Part shown: in pieces, positions 31,961 through 44,869 of the stretch
Numbering within the stretch: position 1 is the stretch's first letter
How the letters are laid out: every line of letters starts with the position of its first letter
Assembly: GCA_030998015.1 (NCBI GenBank)
Contig: JARWMV010000097.1
Location: 1-57,675, forward strand
DNA from: Ceratorhiza oryzae-sativae
Lineage: Eukaryota; Basidiomycota; Agaricomycetes; Cantharellales; Ceratobasidiaceae
DNA length: 57,675 nucleotides
Direction: 5' to 3'
Notes under the pieces: generated by a model
Told to the model about the DNA's origin: nothing
Seen by the model: only the letters and a program-made list of their open reading frames with translations
Database searches by the model: none
Program-made: the position numbers and the translations under genes

Positions 31961-33063
31961 TCTTTACCATTATTAAAACCTCGAGAGGGTTTAGTGTCAC
32001 GCCGGTTAACTGAATCTGAAAAATTGCAATTTACTCTTTCACCCCAATTGAAAGACATCTTGGTTGGTCTCATACTTGGTGACCTTAATGTTAACAACCG
32101 AAGGTTAGGTATAAATCCATGTTTAAGGTTTAGACAAGGAGCTGTACATGAAGATTACCTGTTTCACTTGTATGAGCCCGCCGGCGTTAGAGGGAATCCT
32201 AAAGATTCCCTCGTAGAAAATGACGACCGTTCGTCATTTTCAGCCGGCGGCTAAATATCGATATTATGCCGCGCACTAGCAATCGCAAACGGTTGCGATT
32301 GCTCACGTTGGTTGGTGGGACAAGTCCCACCAGCAACTAACGCGCGCGGAGAATTTTGTCCTTCAGGTCCAAAAACACAAACTTTTAAGCTTAAAGTCTC
32401 GGGGAAAGTTTATAAAGCAATATATTTTGGAACTTACGCTTTACCTTGTTTTGGTGAGTTTTTAAATATTTTTTACCAGGACGGTGTTAAAGTTGTACCA
32501 GCTAATATCGCAAATCTGTTGACACCCTCGGGCCTCGGTTATTGGATTTGCGATGATGGTGGATTCAATAAAAAAAAAGCGAACTCCTGGTATAAAACCC
32601 CAAATTGGGGGTGTAGATTTGCCTGCGCAAATCACCCCCAATTTAGGAGTCCTCAGCGCTTAGGCCGCGCCTAAAGGCGCGATCAGAGAGCGTTGGATAG
32701 GGTTATAGTCCGTGCTGGTTAACCATCACGGGGTTTTAGATAATTTTACACTAGAAGAAGTTGAACTTCTTCGAAAATTATTACTTGATAAATTTGGTTT
32801 GGAGTCTGCTCTTCATAACCCCCGCTTAGGGTCAACCAGCATTGTATTTATATATAAATACATGCTGTTGACCCGAGGGGTATGGTTATCGAGGCCGCGT
32901 GACAAACCCTCCGCGCTTAGGCCGCCCTGCGGGCGATCAAAGAGCGCGGAGGTATTCTAAACGGGGTTATTCTATACGAATTCCCTCTCGATCACTTTCC
33001 ACTCTTCAATCTATTGTTGCTCCTCACATTTTCCCTAGCCTGTTATATAAAATCGGTATGTAA
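31961..33063 (+). pseudogene. LAGLIDADG (type 2) endonuclease split by palindromes (copy C)
   Basis: Identical to 4461-5563; nad2-like flank at 31,877-31,960. Confidence 0.66.
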
Positions 33064-33084
33064 TAGTTACATTTAACATAACTG

Positions 33085-33186
33085 CTTTCTCAACACAATG
33101 TAGCTTTATTCCACTTAGTAAACCACGCTTTCTTCAAGAGTTTACTATTCTTATCTGCAGGTGCAATTATTCACGCTATGGCAGAT
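33085..33186 (+). CDS. nad5: NADH dehydrogenase subunit 5, exon b (copy C)
   Basis: Identical to 5585-5686. Confidence 0.89.
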
Positions 33187-33943
33187 CAATAAGCCAGTGT
33201 GTTCGCACACGAAATGTTGTAATACTGCCAAACTCCGGGCAATTCCTAAAGCTTAAGTTACAGCGAGTAAAAGGGTAACCTTTGAAAGTACGATAGAGTA
33301 ATTATCTATCTATGGACAATGTTCCGATGTAATGAGACTCAAGATGATCGAAAGTGAAATGGATCTTCGCGGAACTAAAATCCTTACGGTTAAACCGTTG
33401 GCAGTGCCACTTCAAATCAAGTTTGATTTCATCCGAAGTGACTGCTGAATTTTTTGTTTAATTTATTAAGGATAAAAGCGCATCGACTAAAAGGTAGTAG
33501 TGTCTACACGGGATCAAAAATCTCGCATTAAATTAAGTAACTTGCTTATAAGTGTAGAATTAAGATATAGTCAGACCCCATACGAAAGTATGAAAAACCT
33601 GTAAAACCTAAGGAACGGCCAGTAACAGTTTCTCTAGATACTGTCCTGTTCTATATATTTAAAGGTTTCAATGCGGTAAGATAACATCAAGCTGTGAGGA
33701 TACAAGTCTAATTTTGCTAAAGTATATAATAATGCCCCCGCTCTATCGGCTAAAATCTTAGGTGTAACCCAAGATTTCAGCCGCCCTGCCTAGAGAACTG
33801 CGCTTTAGCGCACGTCTTGGCAGGGGTAATAAAGCGGAGGGTCAACGACCCGTGGGCATTGTTAACGAGGCCGCGTTCGCGGCGAGCCGCGCGCACGCCA
33901 GGGCCGCCTTGGCAAGCCAAGGCGTTCGCAGGCGTGCACGGGT

Positions 33944-34173
33944 AATAATAATTTTACGGGAAAATTTACTCCTTTGATTCCAATCCGATGCCCACCTGCT
34001 AAAACTTTATATTGGATTTCACTTACCCTCAGACGGCAGATTCCTACTCGCAATCCTTCTACCATAGGCCCGGACTGAGTAGCGCCAAGGAGGTCGACAA
34101 ACAAACCCTTAGTTGGTCTTGAATTATTAAATTCCGTGATTTTTGATAAAAGAGACGGTAATGTCAACAACAC
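33944..34173 (-). CDS. Hypothetical ORF (copy C)
   Basis: Identical to 6444-6673. Confidence 0.22.
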
Positions 34174-34519
34174 TTAATTTATTACGTTGAATCTAGCTGA
34201 ACTGTAAATAAGTTAAGTAAGCCCGTAGGGCCCAAAACCACCGTAAAGGTGTTTTTGGAAGCAATTTTTCATTGCACGCATTACTAAATGTGACCAATTT
34301 CGGTTGGTCAACAACAATTTAGTCTGCCCATAAGGATCCGCGCGCGTTAGTTGCTGGTGGGACTTGTCCCACCAACCAACGTGAGCAATCGCAACCGTTT
34401 GCGATTGCTAGTGCGCGGCATAATATCGATATTTAGCCGCCGGCTGAAAATGACGAACGGTCGTCATTTTCTACGAGGGAATCTTTAGGATTCCCTCTAA
34501 CGCCGGCGGAATTTAAATT

Positions 34520-34848
34520 ATGATTTTTTTAATGTTTTTAATTGGAATTTTGGGATTTATATTAAATAGAAAAAATATTGCCCTATCAGTCAGTTCCATC
34601 GAGACAATGATACTAGCTGTATCATTTCTTGTTTTAATTAGTTCTTTTGGTCTCGGTGTACCCGCGCGCGTTAGTTGCTGGTGGGACTTGTCCCACCAAC
34701 CAACGTGAGCAATCGCAACCGTTTGCGATTGCTAGTGCGCGGCATAATATCGATATTTAGCCGCCGGCTGAAAATGACGAACGGTCGTCATTTTCTACGA
34801 GGGAATCTTTAGGATTCCCTCTAACGCCGGCGGGCTATAGCAGGAGCA
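34520..34848 (+). pseudogene. nad4L: nad4L fragment interrupted by element E (copy C)
   Basis: Identical to 7020-7348. Confidence 0.62.
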
Positions 34849-36070
34849 TTGTGGGTAATTATTTTTAATTTAGTCATTGCAACTATTACGTTATTCTTGT
34901 TTATTTTTGAAGAACCCTTTTTTGTTTTAAGTACCCTTCTTGATAAAACTTTATTAGTTGAATTTCCTGAAATTGATTCAACAACTCTTATGGCCCTTTC
35001 ACCCTACTTTGTCACTGGTTTTTGTGACGCTGAGTCTTGTTTTAATGTCTCGGTATCCAAAAGGATTAAATCAATAGCCCCCCAATGCGTTACCAAGCCT
35101 GTAAGGCACGCCCTACGGGCCAGCGTATTGGGGGGCTATCACCCCCCCAAACAATGCAGCGTAGCTGCATTAGTTTGGGGGGTCAACTGTTGGATATGTT
35201 GTACAAGCGAGGTTTGTCATAGAACTTCAGTTAAGTGATATAGATTTATTGTTTAAAATACAATCTCCGCGCGCGTTAGTTGCTGGTGGGACTTGTCCCA
35301 CCAACCAACGTGAGCAATCGCAACCGTTTGCGATTGCTAGTGCGCGGCATAATATCGATATTTAGCCGCCGGCTGAAAATGACGAACGGTCGTCATTTTC
35401 TACGAGGGAATCTTTAGGATTCCCTCTAACGCCGGCGGGGGGATTGGGACAGTCACAAAAGATCCTGTAAAAAATGTTTGCCGATTTAGTGTTGTAAGTA
35501 TCAAAGATATTAATAATTTAATTATTCCTCATTTTACTGAATACCCTTTACAAAGTGCTAAATCCGTAGATTTTTCTATATGGGCACAAATTGTGAAATT
35601 ACTAAATGATAAAGCCCGTAGGGCCCAAAACCACCGTAAAGGTGTTTTTGGAAACACCTTACACTGGCGGGGTTACATCAGATTGTGTCTCTTAAAGCAA
35701 CACTAAATTTTGGATTATCTGAAAATTTGAAAAAGGAATTTCCTAATCTAAGTGTATTAGAAAGACCCAACTATAGCCCTGACAACACCATTTTAAATCC
35801 TGATTGGATTAGTGGGTTTGTGGAAGGGGAGCCTATTACACAATCAATAGTTTTTAACCTCGACTGTGGGCGGCTTTAGCCGCCCACAGGCTCCGGCCCC
35901 TCCAAACAATGCAGCGTAGCTGCACATGTTTGGGGGGCAGAAGTCTGCGGTCGTGTTCCTGGAACAAGACCACAGACGAGGTAGAAATAGTAATTCAAGT
36001 TTTTTATGTCAAATAAAAATGCCTTTAATCAGAAATGGTAGTAAAATACCAATTGACCTATTAGGTGCAA
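34849..36070 (+). pseudogene. LAGLIDADG (type 1, two-domain) endonuclease split by palindromes (copy C)
   Basis: Identical to 7349-8570. Confidence 0.62.
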
Positions 36071-37731
36071 TCATTCTCTTTGAGAATGTGATATTTAGGA
36101 CTCTGATTCCGAGGTAGCCTGGAACCTCTGGGGTCCAGGCTACCTCGCAATACCTTGAAACTAATCTTAGTTACGAGGCTGACTCCGCGCGCGTTAGTTG
36201 CTGGTGGGACTTGTCCCACCAACCAACGTGAGCAATCGCAACCGTTTGCGATTGCTAGTGCGCGGCATAATATCGATATTTAGCCGCCGGCTGAAAATGA
36301 CGAACGGTCGTCATTTTCTACGAGGGAATCTTTATGGGAGGTAGCCTGGACCATGAGACTCATGGTCAAGGCTACCTCATCTGAGGATTCCCTCTAACGC
36401 CGGCGGAGTCTTGTTCTGAAGTTTTAGGGTAGAGATTTGATCTTTATCTAGAAACATGCCGTTTTGTATGGAACACTAGTGCTTTACAGTAAAAAGCCAA
36501 CCGTGGTTTAGCGTCCGCGCGCGTTAGTTGCTGGTGGGACTTGTCCCACCAACCAACGTGAGCAATCGCAACCGTTTGCGATTGCTAGTGCGCGGCATAA
36601 TATCGATATTTAGCCGCCGGCTGAAAATGACGAACGGTCGTCATTTTCTACGAGGGAATCTTTATGGGAGGTAGCCTGGACCATGAGACTCATGGTCAAG
36701 GCTACCTCATCTGAGGATTCCCTCTAACGCCGGCGGGACCCGTGCACGCCTGCGAACGCCTTGGCTTGCCAAGGCGGCCCTGGCGTGCGCGCGGCTCGCC
36801 GCGAACGCGGCCTCGTTAACAATGCCCACGGGTCGTTGACCCTCCGCTTTATTACCCCTGCCAAGACGTGCGCTAAAGCGCAGTTCTCTAGGCAGGGCGG
36901 CTGAAATCTTGGGTTACACCTAAGATTTTAGCCGATAGAGCGGGGGCCCGCGCGCGTTAGTTGCTGGTGGGACTTGTCCCACCAACCAACGTGAGCAATC
37001 GCAACCGTTTGCGATTGCTAGTGCGCGGCATAATATCGATATTTAGCCGCCGGCTGAAAATGACGAACGGTCGTCATTTTCTACGAGGGAATCTTTATGG
37101 GAGGTAGCCTGGACCATGAGACTCATGGTCAAGGCTACCTCATCTGAGGATTCCCTCTAACGCCGGCGGATACAGGTCCAGCAAGATTTTATAAATCTTG
37201 CATGGAAGCAAACCACGGGAAGGTATACTAAAGTATAACCTTCAGTTTTACGGTCCAGCAAGATTTTATAAATCTTGCATGGAAGCATGTCTACCTACCA
37301 CGGTCACAGATGAACCAATTTACGGTAAAAATCCTAGGTATAATTAATTATACCTAGGCTTTTTGCAGATTCCGTAAATTGGGGAAAGTTTTGAGCCTTA
37401 TCTGAAGCCGAATCGCAAATTATGGCAAATAGGGTAATCAAACCCCCGCTTAGGGTCATCCAGCATTGTATTTATATATAAATACATGCTGTTGACCCGA
37501 GGGGTATGGTTATCGAGGCCGCGTTCGCGGCGAGGTATTGCGAGGTACCCTGGAACTTTCAGTTCCAGGGTACCTCGGAATCAGACGCCGCGCGCACGCC
37601 AGGGCCGCCTTGGCTTGATTATTGACCTTAAGGTCAATATGAGCCAAGCTTGCTTGGCTTAAGCCAGGGCGTTCGCAGGCGTGCACGGGTCAAAGACAAC
37701 ATAACTCGTGTTTTCACTTATTTAATTTAAA

Positions 37732-38563
37732 ATGAAAATAATAAATTCTTTGCAACTAAAAGCTCGACGGTTAACTAACTTAGAACGAGCACAATTTAGT
37801 TTATCTACTGATTTGAAGGAAATACTGGTCGGTCTTTTATTAGGTGACTTGTGTGCTGTCAAACGGCGTGTGAAAGGAAATACTAGATTACACTTTGAAC
37901 AAGGGGTTCTTCATAAGGATTATCTGCCCGTAGACCCCCAATGATGCAATTAGGGGCCACTTAAAATAGCAAAGCTATTTTAGAGGCCCCGTAATTGCTT
38001 CATTTGGGGGGTGGATGCCCGGGGGGTAAAGGCTCTCCCAATACGTTGGCCCGTAGGGCGTGCCTTACAGGCTTGGAAACGCATTGGGAGGCCTTTGTCA
38101 TTAGCGTACTGGCTGTGCGATGATGGAAGTAAATCAACACAAAGAGTTCGCATTTGCACAGAATCATTTACTTTGGCAGAAGTAGACTTATTAATCCAAA
38201 CTTTAAATGCCAAATGGGACTTAAATTGTACAAAAGTAGCTAGTGGTAATGGTTATAGAATTGTAATTCCTAAAAAATCCTTACCTGTAGTACAATCTCC
38301 GCGCGCGTTAGTTGCTGGTGGGACTTGTCCCACCAACCAACGTGAGCAATCGCAACCGTTTGCGATTGCTAGTGCGCGGCATAATATCGATATTTAGCCG
38401 CCGGCTGAAAATGACGAACGGTCGTCATTTTCTACGAGGGAATCTTTATGGGAGGTAGCCTGGACCATGAGACTCATGGTCAAGGCTACCTCATCTGAGG
38501 ATTCCCTCTAACGCCGGCGGGGATTTAATGCCCCCGATGATGCTTTATAAAATAGGCCTGTAA
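37732..38563 (+). pseudogene. LAGLIDADG (type 2) endonuclease lacking its middle (copy C)
   Basis: Identical to 10,232-11,063. Confidence 0.65.
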
Positions 38564-38628
38564 GCTATTTAATACCCAACAATTCAACCAATTAGAAACG
38601 TTAACCCCGGAAGGCAGACAAGGTGATG

Positions 38629-39252
38629 GGTCTTTTTTTATTACTATAAAAAGGGAGCCCGTAGGGCCCAAAACCACCGTAAAGGTGTTAATTTAGTTGT
38701 TGCCTTTCTATCCATAACTTTAAATATTAGAGAAAAATTGTTATTAACTAAAATTCAAGATTTTTTTAGTGGAAAAGGTAAACTCTACATTACAAGTAAA
38801 AACGTAGTTCAATGGAAAGTATTTAAATTAGGTCCAGCAAGATTTTATAAATCTTGCATGGAAGCAGATCTCCGCGCGCGTTAGTTGCTGGTGGGACTTG
38901 TCCCACCAACCAACGTGAGCAATCGCAACCGTTTGCGATTGCTAGTGCGCGGCATAATATCGATATTTAGCCGCCGGCTGAAAATGACGAACGGTCGTCA
39001 TTTTCTACGAGGGAATCTTTATGGGAGGTAGCCTGGACCATGAGACTCATGGTCAAGGCTACCTCATCTGAGGATTCCCTCTAACGCCGGCGGAGTCAAC
39101 ATTTTGTTTCTCATTCTTTAATAGGGTTAAAACTGAAAAAATTCGAGATTTGGAGAAAAATGCTACCTTTAATAGAAAATAAGTCTTATTTAGACCCCCA
39201 GGGTTTAACTCAAATTAACTCTTTAAATGATAGATTGAAAAAAATACCCTAG
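38629..39252 (+). pseudogene. LAGLIDADG (type 1) C-terminal remnant (copy C)
   Basis: Identical to 11,129-11,752. Confidence 0.58.
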
Positions 39253-39321
39253 TCGCTAAAGCCATACATGATGAGGGTCAAATTATTATTATATGCCATG
39301 CAAATTTAGATTTTACAATCG

Positions 39322-40251
39322 CAAGACGTAAGAAAACTAGGAGGACTTATTAATTTCCTGCCGTTTACTTACACTGCAATGTTAGCGGGAAGTCTTTCTT
39401 TAGCTGCTTTACCATGGTTAACTGGATTCTTTAGTAAAGATTTAATCATTGAACTAGCAGGAGCTCAATATAGCTTCTCCGGTCAAACAGCCTACTGGCT
39501 AGGAACAATAACAGCTGTATTAACAGCTTTCTACTCATTCCGATTAATTTCTCTAGTATTCTTAACTTATCCAAATGCACCTAAAACAGACTACCTTCAT
39601 GTACATGAAGGAGATTTAACAGTGGTAATCCCACTATTTATTCTTTCTCTATTTAGTATTTTCTTTGGTTATGTGTTTGCAGATTTATTTGTAGGAGTAG
39701 GAACCGATTTCTTTGCTAATAGTTTATTCATCCACCCGGATCACGTAACATTGATAGAAGCTGAATTTTCTTTACCTATCTTATTTAAATTACTACCTAC
39801 AATAGGGAGTGTATTTGCTGCAGCTTTAGCTCTATTCCTTTACCACAAATCACCTACATTCCTAGTAGATTTAACCGAATCACCATTAGGACACAGCCTA
39901 TATTCATTCTTTAATGGTAAATATTTATTAGATATAATCTATAATAATTATATCATTCAAGGAGGATTGCAATTAGGTTATACAATATCAAAATTCTTAG
40001 ATAGAGGTATGATCGAACTAGTAGGACCTTATGGAATATCTTCATTCTTAAGTAAAACAGGAACAAACGTAGCAAAATTAGATACAGGAATCGTCACAAG
40101 TTACGCCCTATATATCGTGTTAGGATTGATAACTTTACTATTCTTACTTTTCGCACCTATTTTATTAGATACATCTCCACTAAGTGAAATCCGATTGGTA
40201 ATCATCTATCTATCTTCATTAGTGTTATTAAATGCCACAGCTAAAGCATAA
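39322..40251 (+). CDS. nad5: NADH dehydrogenase subunit 5, exon c (copy C)
   Basis: Identical to 11,822-12,751; this is the copy followed by unique sequence and may be the authentic locus. Confidence 0.94.
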   Translation, partial: QDVRKLGGLINFLPFTYTAMLAGSLSLAALPWLTGFFSKDLIIELAGAQYSFSGQTAYWLGTITAVLTAFYSFRLISLVFLTYPNAPKTDYLHVHEGDLTVVIPLFILSLFSIFFGYVFADLFVGVGTDFFANSLFIHPDHVTLIEAEFSLPILFKLLPTIGSVFAAALALFLYHKSPTFLVDLTESPLGHSLYSFFNGKYLLDIIYNNYIIQGGLQLGYTISKFLDRGMIELVGPYGISSFLSKTGTNVAKLDTGIVTSYALYIVLGLITLLFLLFAPILLDTSPLSEIRLVIIYLSSLVLLNATAKA

Positions 40252-41969
40252 TAATCCCCCTCCATCCGAGAGTGAGGTACTATAGGCCTCATCCTCTGAA
40301 GGATGCCCCGGCAGGGGATGGATGGTTTTATCTACCAACCCCGGACGGATTACGTACATCAAAGATGACACCCGCCTGCGTTAAAGCTCGGCGGGGTAAA
40401 ACATAATGGGGAAAATGTGTTGATATCTACAATATCAAATTATATTTCATTAATACCATACTCCCTGGTTAGTTTACCCTATTCAAGGGATGGTGGGTAG
40501 TTCCGCCTCAAGCTTCGGATCCGTCTGTGTACGGCTTAAGCCGCACACAGACGTCTCCTCTACAAGCGTGAAGTTGTTGCACGTACGTGCAACAATTTCA
40601 GCTAGAGGACACGGCACCATCCCTGAATTAGGGGCCTCAGCAGATGTCGTTTTTTTTTATCCAACTCTCTGATCGCGCCTTTAGGCGCGGCCTAAGCGCT
40701 GAGGACTCCTAAATTGGGGGTGATTTGCGCAGGCAAATCTACACCCCCAATTTGGGGTCATAAAACGAGGCTATTTAGCCTACCGCGCAAATGGTCCCCT
40801 TTGTGCTCCGCAGATGGGGAAACTCCGTACTCGTGATCATTCACCCCGCGGATCCGCCGATTACGATCGTGCTAGCACGATCCTCCGGCCCCTGGGGGCA
40901 GCAGCCCCCCAATAATGCAATGACCTCCCAATGCGTTACCAAGCCTGTAAGGCCAACGTATTGGGAGTGCCATTACCCCCCCAAACAATGCAGCATAGCT
41001 GCATCAGTTTGGGGGGTCAATGGCGCGCATTGCAATCATTGGGGGTCTGCTGTAATGTACAGAAAAGCGCGGTCTAAGGTAAAACACTGCGGATTCCCAT
41101 TAGGGAGCCCAGCCCTAGTATACTCGGCCATGTGCCGTAGGTCCGGTTTTCCGCTTCTGGTTCATCAAAGATGGCGCAGAACCCTAACCCTGTCGTCAGC
41201 GTGTACAAGTACACGCTGCTACTTTGGGAGCGTCCCTGCCGGACAAGCCCCCCAATAAGGTAATGGCCCCCCCCAATGCGTTGGCCCGTAGGGCTAACGC
41301 ATTGGGAGGCCATTGCCTTGTTGGGGGTCTACGATGACCGATCAGTGAACGCCTAACCCAACCGTGACCCTTGGGCAGCGCTCTTTGATCGCGCCTTTAG
41401 GCGCGGCCTAAGCGCTGAACGCTCCTTACAAATCCCTCCGCGCTCTTTGATCGCCCGCAGGGCGGCCTAAGCGCGGAGGGCTCAACTAATCGATGATTTG
41501 CGAAGGCAAATCTACACCCTGCCTAGAGAACTGCGCTTTAGCGCACGTCTTGGCAGGGGTATCGATTAGCGGGGTGATGCTTTGCGTAGGCCCGCGCGCG
41601 TTAGTTGCTGGTGGGACTTGTCCCACCAACCAACGTGAGCAATCGCAACCGTTTGCGATTGCTAGTGCGCGGCATAATATCGATATTTAGCCGCCGGCTG
41701 AAAATGACGAACGGTCGTCATTTTCTACGAGGGAATCTTTATGGGAGGTAGCCTGGACCATGAGACTCATGGTCAAGGCTACCTCATCTGAGGATTCCCT
41801 CTAACGCCGGCGGACATCAATTTGTAGGGGCGAGGACGGTAAGAGTTCGATTTGGCCATCATAACAGCATGTATTTATATATAAATACAATGCTGGATGC
41901 GCAAATCGGGGGGGCTGGAAATATTCTATAAACTATCACTCCCCTCTTTTTTGTTTATATTTACCGTCC

Positions 41970-42167
41970 GTGTCATCTTTGCTGATCCCGCCTGCGGTGT
42001 TGATCTTTTTACTCCTAACTTTTCTCGTAGCGTACTCCGATTGGCTTACCCAATTGGGCTCGGTCATCTCTGATGTGTGGCAGCCAGTACTTCACAAATG
42101 GTCCCCTTTGCGAGATCCCAAATTAAAGGAGCTAAATCGTTGGAACTCTTTAGCTTTCAACAGGTGA
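41970..42167 (+). CDS. Hypothetical small membrane-type ORF
   Basis: 65 codons starting MSSLLIPPAVLIFLLLTFLV, one predicted hydrophobic helix, then a polar C-terminus containing KWSPLRDP. I do not recognise it. It lies between a short TATATATA hairpin (about 41,865-41,897) and a GTCTGTGTACGG hairpin cluster (42,363-42,450), and its latter half contains AAATGGTCCCCTTTG, a hairpin-type motif seen elsewhere. It may be a palindrome-derived frame or the edge of a lost gene. Confidence 0.2.
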   Translation: MSSLLIPPAVLIFLLLTFLVAYSDWLTQLGSVISDVWQPVLHKWSPLRDPKLKELNRWNSLAFNR

Positions 42168-42456
42168 TTGGCGGGGCAAAGAAAAAGCTTTGCGGTCATC
42201 ATTGTTGTCATGTAAACAAAAGAAGCGAAATACGGATCATAAAAGATGGCAAAGAAGACGCCCCCTTGCTCCGCCACAGGCATCAATTGCCGCCATAGTG
42301 TCGGCGCAGGTCCCTTCCCGATTCACATAAGCGATAAGACCTGGAAAACATTTTGACTCAAGCTTCGGAGCCGTCTGTGTACGGCTTAAGCCGCACACAG
42401 ACGTCTCCTCTACAAGCGTGAAATTGTTGCACGTACGTGCAACAACTTAAGCCAGC

Positions 42457-42678
42457 CCGCGCGCGTTAGTTGCTGGTGGGACTTGTCCCACCAACCAACG
42501 TGAGCAATCGCAACCGTTTGCGATTGCTAGTGCGCGGCATAATATCGATATTTAGCCGCCGGCTGAAAATGACGAACGGTCGTCATTTTCTACGAGGGAA
42601 TCTTTATGGGAGGTAGCCTGGACCATGAGACTCATGGTCAAGGCTACCTCATCTGAGGATTCCCTCTAACGCCGGCGG
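42457..42678 (+). repeat. Element E, long form
   Basis: 222-bp forward copy. CAGC/GCTG flank it (GCCAGC before, GCTGCC after), extending the terminal stem. 42,679-43,319 then holds only palindromes (GATCGTGCTAGCACGATC, CTCCCTGGATCTCTAGAGATCCAGG, a GGTAGCCTGGACC...GGTTCCAGGCTACC hairpin, CCCCTCAAACAATGC) and no gene that I can see. Confidence 0.85.
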
Positions 42679-43319
42679 GCTGCCCTAGAGTAGCTTTTTG
42701 CGTCTACCCGAAGGATCGTGCTAGCACGATCGTAATCGGCGGATCCGCTTCCATGCAAGATTTATAAAATCTTGCTGGACCAGCCCCAGTCCCTCTAGGG
42801 CAGCTCCGCTCCCTGGATCTCTAGAGATCCAGGAGGCGGGGTATTGCGAGGTAGCCTGGACCCCCGAGGTTCCAGGCTACCTCGGAATCAAAGTCCTTAC
42901 TGCCGCGGGCTGACGACAAGAAGCGATGCAAAACGGCTAATTTCTATTGGCCCCCATAACTAAGCCCGAAGACCATATCACTCCCAATAAATTTCGGGGA
43001 TTATTAGGGTGTAGTCGTCGGCTGCCATAATTCCGGATTCTTCGAATCGGAACCGGGCCGGCGGAGGATCGTGCTTGCACGATCGTATGCCCCTCAAACA
43101 ATGCAGCGTAGCTGCACATGTTTGGGGGGCAGGAGCCGGCCCTACCGCCGCCTCCTGTCCATACGGCGGCGGGTCATGGGCCATCGGTCCTCAGACAAAA
43201 ATGGGTTTATTTACCGTTCGTCTTAAAAGAAGAACATAGCATAAATTAAGGCATCTACCCCGAAGGAGCGATGCTGAACCTGTAATTTTCCACGGTAAAT
43301 TTCCCCACAGAATCGGAGC

Positions 43320-43491
43320 CCGCCGGCGTTAGAGGGAATCCTAAAGATTCCCTCGTAGAAAATGACGACCGTTCGTCATTTTCAGCCGGCGGCTAAATAT
43401 CGATATTATGCCGCGCACTAGCAATCGCAAACGGTTGTGATTGCTCACGTTGGTTGGTGGGACAAGTCCCACCAGCAACTAACGCGCGCGG
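43320..43491 (-). repeat. Element E, short form
   Basis: 172-bp reverse copy with one substitution (GGTTGTGATT for GGTTGCGATT, about 43,438), one of very few sequence differences among all copies. 43,492-44,467 contains only palindromes, two of them (about 43,867-44,100) nearly duplicated at 48,000-48,245. Confidence 0.85.
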
Positions 43492-44467
43492 GCCTTCGCA
43501 AAGCATCGATTCTTGACCCGTCCCCTAGAAGTTGTTGCACGTACGTGCAACAATTTCACGCTTGTAGAGGAGACGTCTGTGTGCGGCTTAAGCCGTACAC
43601 AGACGGCTCCGAAGCACTCCGCGCTTAGGCCGCCCTGCGGGCGATCAAAGAGCGCGGAGGGGAAGAGGTTCCCTAGCAGCGTGTACTTGTACACGCTGAC
43701 GACAGGGTTAGGGTAGGAGTTCTCTCTCTTCCCTTTCAGCTGCTCCCCAATGATTGCAATGCGCGCCACAAGACTTGTGGCGCCATTGACCCCCCGCTTA
43801 GGCCGCCCTTCGGGCGATCAAAGAGCGCGTTAGAAGTGTTTATTTGGCAAAAATAAATTACTGCAGCTGCCTCGTAGGATTTTGGACTCTGATTCCGAGG
43901 TAGCCTGGAACCTCTGGGGTCCAGGCTACCTCGCAATACCTTGTGCTGGTCTGTCTCCATGCAAGATTTATAAAATCTTGCTGGACCTTAGACCAGCATC
44001 AGTCCCAATTCACGATAAGTATTCACCCTCAAGCGTGAAGTTGTTGCACGTACGTGCAACAATTTCAGCTAGGGGACTTATCGTGGTTGGGAGGAGTCCG
44101 AAGAGGGCCTACAGGAGTGCTGCCGTACTCCCAACGGCCTCCCAATGCGTTACCAAGCCTGTAAGGCACGCCCTACGGGCCAGCGTATTGGGAGTGCCAT
44201 TACCCCCCCAAACAATGCAGCATAGCTGCATCAGTTTGGGGGGTCAACTGTTTATGGGCTTTAAGTCCATCTCCCTAAGCAAACCTTCCTTAAAAACTAA
44301 TTCTGCACGAAGTTAAGAATTAGTATCCCTTCAGGATAGAGGGTTCACTTCCGGATTCTTCGAATCGGAACCGGGCCGGCGGAGGATCGTGCTTGCACGA
44401 TCGTCCGCCGGCCCTTCCGCCGCCTCCTGTCCCTCTGAAATAGTTGCACATCACAATTTCAGCCAGC

Positions 44468-44689
44468 CCGCGCGCGTTAGTTGCTGGTGGGACTTGTCCC
44501 ACCAACCAACGTGAGCAATCGCAACCGTTTGCGATTGCTAGTGCGCGGCATAATATCGATATTTAGCCGCCGGCTGAAAATGACGAACGGTCGTCATTTT
44601 CTACGAGGGAATCTTTATGGGAGGTAGCCTGGACCATGAGACTCATGGTCAAGGCTACCTCATCTGAGGATTCCCTCTAACGCCGGCGG
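44468..44689 (+). repeat. Element E, long form
   Basis: 222-bp forward copy with the same CAGC/GCTGCCCTAGAGT flanks as the copy at 42,457, so this neighbourhood is itself a partial duplicate. Confidence 0.85.
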
Positions 44690-44785
44690 GCTGCCCTAGA
44701 GTCCATACGGCGGCGGGTCATGGGCCTTCGGTCCTTAGACAAAATGGGGTTAGGGCTAAAACATTTGGGGGTCATTAAAAATTAA

Positions 44786-44869
44786 GGAATAGTTTCCATC
44801 GGTAAGGTCAGACGATTGCTAATTGTTCGGGCTAAATACCCTTAGGTGTTCGATTCACCTCGGGCAAGG
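44786..44869 (+). pseudogene. Degenerate tRNA-Ser(GCU)-like sequence
   Basis: Has an anticodon arm GACGA-TTGCTAA-TTGTT (anticodon GCT), a variable arm GGGCTAAATACCC and a T arm AGGTG-TTCGATT-CACCT, like the intact gene 70 bp downstream. The acceptor halves GGAATAG and CGGGCAA pair at only two of seven positions. Chytrid-type 5' tRNA editing repairs only the first three positions, so editing alone would not rescue it. Probably a decayed tandem duplicate. Confidence 0.5.

Larger units (their letters stand above)
27993..41813 (+). repeat. Segment S, copy C (forward)
   Basis: Same as copy A shifted by 27,500 (27,501 after one extra C in a C-run near 40,977). E elements: 30,037-30,258 (long, reverse); 31,494-31,665 and 32,178-32,349 (short, reverse); 34,338-34,509, 34,662-34,833 and 35,267-35,438 (short, forward); 36,185-36,406, 36,515-36,736, 36,948-37,169, 38,299-38,520, 38,872-39,093 and 41,592-41,813 (long, forward). 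The last is complete, unlike its fused counterpart at junction 1. Confidence 0.9.

Noticed and set aside
41970..42298. Overlapping ORFs on both strands as genes
   Set aside because: Only the 41,970 ORF has any membrane-protein character; the others are overlapping frames with hairpin content and no recognised motif.
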